From Hyphomicrobium sp. (GTDB taxonomy: Bacteria; Pseudomonadota; Alphaproteobacteria; Rhizobiales; Hyphomicrobiaceae), in NCBI GenBank assembly GCA_022843145.1, contig JALHOF010000014.1, forward strand, positions 1-64,000: a stretch of 64,000 nt of DNA, read 5' to 3'. Each line of letters opens with the position of its first letter. Within the stretch, counting starts at the first letter, position 1. The notes under the pieces are model-generated. The model did not search any database. It was not told the DNA's origin and saw nothing but the letters and a program-made list of their open reading frames with translations. The translations under genes and the position numbers were made by a program. Shown one piece after another: positions 60,078-64,000 of this stretch.

Positions 60078-61415
60078 TCACTCTTTGTCGCCAACCAGAA
60101 TGATGATGATGTCGTTCACGTTGGTCATGCTGACGAACTGGATGGAATCATCCAGACTGTCGAAGAAAATTTCCGCATCGTGTTTGTCGAGGTAGTGCCG
60201 CGGGTCGAGTTTGGCCCGGGCAATGGTATGGCCGTCGGCGATCGCGCCGGACTTGCCATCGCCATCGACGCCATCGGAGTCGCATCCTGCAACCACGATG
60301 TTTTTGCGTCCTTGGATTTCGATTGCGGAGCTGAGCACGAATTCACGCGTTGGCCCAAAGCCATTGCGATCTTCCCAGTTGAAGGTCACGATCATTTCGC
60401 CGCCGACGATCAGGCAAGCCGGAGCTTTCAGCGGATTCTGTGAATCCTGAATTTCCTTGGCGATCCCCATATAGGCCTTGGCGATGATTTTAGCCTCGCC
60501 AGTGTTCTGGCTGGTCAGGATCGTCGTGTTGAAGCCGTTCCTGACGGCGATCGCCTTGGCAGCCTCAAGCGCACCGAGATTGTTCCCGATCAGGTAATTA
60601 TAAACACCTGCTGGAACGTCTCTCGGCGGTTCCAGGGAGGCATCCTGCAAACCACGCTCCATGTGATCGCGAACCGATTGCGGGGCCTCTTCCCAGATCC
60701 CGTATTGCTTCATCAGGCGGACGGCATCGGCGAATGTGCTGCTGTCCTTGTAGCTGGGTCCGGAGGCGATGGCGCTGAGATCGTCGCCGACGACATCGGA
60801 GAGGATTAGTGATATCAGCGTTCCGCCTTTGCGAGTCACCCGCTGTCCGAATTTGCCGCCTTTGATATCCGAGCAGTGCTTGCGAATGGTGTTGATGTCG
60901 TGGATGTTGGCGCCGCACTTCATCAGCAACTGGTTCAGCTTGAACTTGTCTTCTATGCTCACGGTTGTTGGAGCGCAGGAAAAGAGGGCCGATCCTCCGC
61001 CCGACACCATCAGGAAGACCAGGACTTTTTCGTCCTTGCCGATGGCATCGATCATATCCAGAATTTCTCTGGAGTATTCGGCGTTTTCGGCGCGAGGCTC
61101 GGGATGATAGGCTCGCTTGACTGGAATCGACGTGACATCGGCGATGCAAATTTCCTCGCCGAGCTTTGTGATGACCAGACCATCGTCAGGCTTCAAGATG
61201 CCTTCAAAGGCCTGACACATCGGGGTAGAGGCTTTACCCACTCCGAAAAGCAAAACGCGATTGTAATCCTTCAATGAAAAGGTATCGCCGCGAATTGTAA
61301 GTTTGTCTCCCTCCACTTTCACGCTGTCCTTGATGGACTGGCGTGGGTCTGCGGTGTTCACGCCCGCCATGATCATTTCGTGGGCGAGTTTTCTGTATGT
61401 GGCTTCGTTGCTCAT
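60078..61415 (-). CDS. gckA: Glycerate 2-kinase, MOFRL family (GckA/TtuD type)
   Basis: 445-residue kinase-like protein with an N-terminal DUF4147 domain (VLLFGVGKASTPM, VSGGGSALFSCAP, NTIRKHCSDIKGGKFG) and a C-terminal MOFRL domain (CLIVGGEMIVTF, DSDGVDGDGKSGAIADG). The family phosphorylates D-glycerate to 2-phosphoglycerate in the serine cycle or glyoxylate/tartrate metabolism. The sampled sequence is 42-62 percent GC per 60 bases, below the neighbouring genes, which suggests transfer. It follows the unknown gene upstream by 105 bp and may share its transcript. Confidence 0.88.
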   Translation of the reverse strand: MSNEATYRKLAHEMIMAGVNTADPRQSIKDSVKVEGDKLTIRGDTFSLKDYNRVLLFGVGKASTPMCQAFEGILKPDDGLVITKLGEEICIADVTSIPVKRAYHPEPRAENAEYSREILDMIDAIGKDEKVLVFLMVSGGGSALFSCAPTTVSIEDKFKLNQLLMKCGANIHDINTIRKHCSDIKGGKFGQRVTRKGGTLISLILSDVVGDDLSAIASGPSYKDSSTFADAVRLMKQYGIWEEAPQSVRDHMERGLQDASLEPPRDVPAGVYNYLIGNNLGALEAAKAIAVRNGFNTTILTSQNTGEAKIIAKAYMGIAKEIQDSQNPLKAPACLIVGGEMIVTFNWEDRNGFGPTREFVLSSAIEIQGRKNIVVAGCDSDGVDGDGKSGAIADGHTIARAKLDPRHYLDKHDAEIFFDSLDDSIQFVSMTNVNDIIIILVGDKE

Positions 61416-61520
61416 ATTGTTTCCTGTCCCCTGGGTCAGCGTTCGGCAGCTTTCCGCTGCTCAGCTCCGATGAGCATATCGACAGGGTGGCAGCGCGTCG
61501 ATGCGGTAATCTGGTCGGCG

Positions 61521-62684
61521 TCAGGCAGAGGCCAGGTTGATGCCCTTGAACTCGTTGCGCTCGACCTTGTCGATGCAGCGCACCACGAGCTTGTTCAAGG
61601 CGTCCGCGTCAAAAGTGGCGATGTTCGACTTCTTCGAATGGTGCATCAGGGCCGACAGTGCCGCGCCCAGTTCGGAAGCGGCGCAGGCGGCGGCGAGACC
61701 GTCCTTCATGGCATCGATGAAGTAGGGATAGAACAAGTGGCCGGTGACCCGCGCGTCGCCGCGCCCGACGCCGTACTTGCCGGCATAGTCGGGATCGACT
61801 TTCGGATCGCCGAACTCGGTCGCGATGCGGGTCGAGTCGGCGACGTCGAGCGGAAGATGAATGAGGTACTGCTTGTTCTCGTACTGGTAGCAGGTGAGCG
61901 AGCCGCCGTTCGAGAAGCCGAGCGCGAACGTCATGCTCGGGTCCATGTGCGGATTGTGGTTCTTGGTGAAGCGCTGCGTGATGTTCAGCAGCACCTCGTT
62001 GGACATTTCGTCCGGGTAGATCTGGGTGCCGAACTTCTCGATCAGCTCGTCGTCGTTGAGGCAGACGATGACGTCGTTGTTGCCGACGCGCGGCTTGATC
62101 GAGTCAAAGCCGATGCCGGTGGGGACGATGATCTGCGGGCCGAGATAGCTGTTGAGGTAGCCCGGCGTGATGATGGGCACGTCGTCGGCGCGGCGGAAGC
62201 GCGTCTTGATCTCGTCGTCCAGCGTGTCAATGGGCGGATGCGGCGAGACCAGCAGGTAGGTGCGGCCGTGGGCGTTGCCGTTGAAGCACTCGCGCGGGCC
62301 CCAGATCGGCGTATGCACCTGCACGACATTGACGTCGTTGTAGACGAACGTGTTGATTTCTTGCTGGGCGATGGATGACTCGTCGTCGGGCAGGATCACC
62401 TTGAACTGGACATCGACCTGCATCGCCGAATACAGCGACACGAGACCGAGGAAGACGTTGGTCGTGTTGCCGCCCGAATTGGGCGCCGAGACGTCCTTGC
62501 GGGCAATGAAGTATTCGTGGTGTTCCTTGACGTCGAGCTTGAGATGAAAGCCGTCCTTGTCCTTGGCCACCGATTCAAGGGGAATTTTATTGTAGCGGAA
62601 CTTCGGGATGTCGACGAATTCCTCGACGTAGTAGTCGTTCACGGGCACGCCGATGGCGCGCATTTTCGGCATAAAGGAACTCAC
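61521..62684 (-). CDS. Unrecognised 387-aa protein, faint PfkB-like features
   Basis: 387-residue soluble protein that I cannot assign. Two segments recall PfkB/ribokinase folds: SAPNSGGNTTNVFLGL (about 66-81), like the family's N-terminal GGN-x-x-N site, and GVGRGDARVTGHLF followed by a helical run (about 305-347), like its GAGD anion-hole motif, although the usual catalytic Asp context is altered. The rest is Asp/Asn-rich and Tyr-rich. It lies just upstream of the glycerate kinase gene on the same strand, so a linked metabolic role is possible. A kinase assignment is a guess. Confidence 0.6.
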   Translation of the reverse strand: MSSFMPKMRAIGVPVNDYYVEEFVDIPKFRYNKIPLESVAKDKDGFHLKLDVKEHHEYFIARKDVSAPNSGGNTTNVFLGLVSLYSAMQVDVQFKVILPDDESSIAQQEINTFVYNDVNVVQVHTPIWGPRECFNGNAHGRTYLLVSPHPPIDTLDDEIKTRFRRADDVPIITPGYLNSYLGPQIIVPTGIGFDSIKPRVGNNDVIVCLNDDELIEKFGTQIYPDEMSNEVLLNITQRFTKNHNPHMDPSMTFALGFSNGGSLTCYQYENKQYLIHLPLDVADSTRIATEFGDPKVDPDYAGKYGVGRGDARVTGHLFYPYFIDAMKDGLAAACAASELGAALSALMHHSKKSNIATFDADALNKLVVRCIDKVERNEFKGINLASA

Positions 62685-62919
62685 GATCAGATCCTCCCCA
62701 AGGTTCCGACCACTCCCCCTCGAGTGGTGCGCGTGAAATGTTAGCTGAGCGCTGGTCTCGACGCCAGGAGGAGCGCAGCCTGCGGAGCGCTTTCAGCACG
62801 CTGAAAAAAGGCGCGGTGAGGCCGGGCACGAGATGATGCGGGATGATCTACATCAGCCGCAGATCTGCCTGCGCTCTGATGAGGTTCGGGTAGAAGGCGG
62901 CGTTCCGAGCACGCCACGC

Positions 62920-63741
62920 TCATACTTTTGCCAGCAACTCGCGCGTCGCCTTTGTCACGTCGGCTTGGCGCATGAGGCTCTCGCCGACGAGGAAGGTCTG
63001 GATGCCGACCTTGGCGAGACGCGCGATATCGGCGGGCGTGAAGATGCCGCTCTCGCCGATGACGATCTTGCCCTTGCCGACGCGCGGGGCGAGGCGCTCG
63101 CTCGTCGCGAGCGAGACCTCGAAGGTCTTGAGGTTGCGGTTATTGATACCGATGAGTTCGGCGTCGAGCGCGAGTGCGCGCATCATCTCGGCGTCGTCGT
63201 GGACCTCGACGAGGGTGTCCATGCCCCAGTCTCGCGCCGCCGAGATGAGGGCCGAGGCGGTGGCGTCGTCGACCTCGGCGAGGATGACGAGAATGCAGTC
63301 GGCGCCCCAAGCCCGCGCCTCGACGACCTGGTAGGTGTCGATCATGAAGTCCTTGCGCAGCGCGGGCAGCGACGTGGCGTTGCGGGCGGCGGTGAGGAAT
63401 TCGGGCGCGCCCTGGAACGAGGGGCCGTCGGTGAGAATGGATAGGCAGGTCGCGCCGCCGTGCTCGTAGGCGCGGGCGAGGGCGGGCGGATCGAAGTCGG
63501 AGCGGATGAGTCCCTTCGACGGCGACGCCTTCTTGATTTCAGCGATGAGCGCGGTGTGCCCCCCGGCGATTTTCGCGCGGAGCGCGCCGGCGAACGGGCG
63601 CACCGGGCCGGCCGAGCGCGCGTACTCGGCCATCACCTGCAGCGGGTTCGCGGCTTTCGCGGCGGCGATCTCGTCGCGCTTGTAGGCGGTGATGCGGGCG
63701 AGGATGTCGGGCACGTCGGCTTGCGTCGCGGGCGTTGTCAT
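62920..63741 (-). CDS. trpC: Indole-3-glycerol phosphate synthase
   Basis: 273-residue TIM-barrel enzyme of tryptophan synthesis, forming indole-3-glycerol phosphate from CdRP. Seen: [16 protein letters not shown] with catalytic Lys, [27 protein letters not shown] and [13 protein letters not shown]. The ATG overlaps the trpD stop by four bases. In related genomes moaC follows directly; here about 3.8 kb with three genes intervene. Confidence 0.97.
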   Translation of the reverse strand: MTTPATQADVPDILARITAYKRDEIAAAKAANPLQVMAEYARSAGPVRPFAGALRAKIAGGHTALIAEIKKASPSKGLIRSDFDPPALARAYEHGGATCLSILTDGPSFQGAPEFLTAARNATSLPALRKDFMIDTYQVVEARAWGADCILVILAEVDDATASALISAARDWGMDTLVEVHDDAEMMRALALDAELIGINNRNLKTFEVSLATSERLAPRVGKGKIVIGESGIFTPADIARLAKVGIQTFLVGESLMRQADVTKATRELLAKV

Positions 63742-64000
63742 GACGCGGGTCCGTTGCTGATGGCGGTGAGGCGCGCGAGAGCCTTGGCGGCGGCGCCGGT
63801 ATCGATGGCGTGGGCGGCGCGCTCGACGCCTTCGCGCAGGTTTCCGGACTTGCCGCCGACCACGAGCGCGGCCGCGGCGTTCAGCAGCACTATATCGCGG
63901 AACGGGCCGGGTTTGCCCGCGAGGACGTCGCGGATGGCGGCTGCGTTGACCTGGGCGTCGCCACCTTTGAGTTGGGCAAGGGTGGCGCGGGGGAGGCCGG
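63738..64000 (-). CDS. trpD: Anthranilate phosphoribosyltransferase, C-terminal part
   Basis: Last 87 residues of TrpD; the gene continues beyond the window. The reverse-strand frame reads [38 protein letters not shown] and ends [10 protein letters not shown], matching the conserved C-terminal region of the enzyme that makes phosphoribosyl-anthranilate. The stop overlaps the trpC start (ATGA), so the two are translationally coupled. Confidence 0.95.
   Translation of the reverse strand, partial: GLPRATLAQLKGGDAQVNAAAIRDVLAGKPGPFRDIVLLNAAAALVVGGKSGNLREGVERAAHAIDTGAAAKALARLTAISNGPAS

Noticed and set aside
62780-62812. Hairpin TTTCAGC/GCTGAAA next to an A-run as a terminator
   Set aside because: On the strand of trpC the T-run comes before the stem, not after it, so it does not suit termination.
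1-64000. CRISPR array, rRNA or tRNA genes
   Set aside because: No spaced direct repeats, rRNA segments or cloverleaf-like sequences ending in a recognisable T-loop were seen; tRNA detection by eye is limited.

Overview
The window is a high-GC, gene-dense chromosomal segment of an alphaproteobacterium, most likely of the order Hyphomicrobiales (Rhizobiales). The reasons are gene order and gene type: nuo operon, then birA, RNase J, mce, DUF1467 and proS; rpsB-tsf-pyrH-frr-uppS-cdsA-dxr-rseP-bamA-lpxD-fabZ-lpxA-lpxI-lpxB next to gltA; gltX, comEC, lexA, moeA, moaC, trpC and trpD; a LexA site of the alphaproteobacterial GTTC-N7-GTTC type; and LpxI in place of LpxH. The genus cannot be fixed from this sequence. 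A serine-cycle-like glycerate kinase hints weakly at a methylotroph such as the Hyphomicrobiaceae.

Layout. 1-15222: respiratory complex I operon from the end of nuoD to nuoN, with a PhnA-like gene and two membrane-protein genes between nuoD and nuoE, and three unassigned small membrane proteins among nuoH-nuoK. 15230-20469: birA, RNase J, methylmalonyl-CoA epimerase, a DUF1467 protein, an archaeal/eukaryal-type prolyl-tRNA synthetase and SlyX. 20470-30164: a dispersed-type palindromic intergenic repeat, the lipoprotein exporter lolC-lolD, a secreted esterase, dnaE, a TonB-like protein and a DUF155 protein. 30436-46292: one long forward array that joins translation (rpsB, tsf, frr), nucleotide supply (pyrH), isoprenoid and phospholipid precursors (uppS, cdsA, dxr), outer-membrane assembly (rseP, bamA) and lipid A synthesis (lpxD, fabZ, lpxA, lpxI, lpxB). 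46435-52884: gltA, gltX, comEC and lexA.

The most notable region is 53024-57374: a complete 4351-bp cargo-carrying transposon. It has 15-bp terminal inverted repeats (GGTGCTGTCCTAATT), is flanked by a perfect 8-bp target duplication (TGCCAATT), encodes a single-ORF IS1/IS1595-like DDE transposase (D67, D142, E212), and carries five other genes: one KilA-N protein and four that I do not recognise. It has landed in the short space between moeA and the SOS box of lexA, leaving the box 14 bp from the element.

After it come moeA and moaC, then a second accessory block (59512-62684) that interrupts the usual trpC-moaC neighbourhood. This block holds a DsrC/TusE-like sulfur carrier, a MOFRL-type glycerate 2-kinase of lower GC, and an unrecognised 387-residue protein with faint PfkB-like features. 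The window ends with trpC and the 3' end of trpD. Other oddities are LpxI with a degenerate second copy of its C-terminal domain, and NuoE and RpsB sharing the same C-terminal appendage domain.
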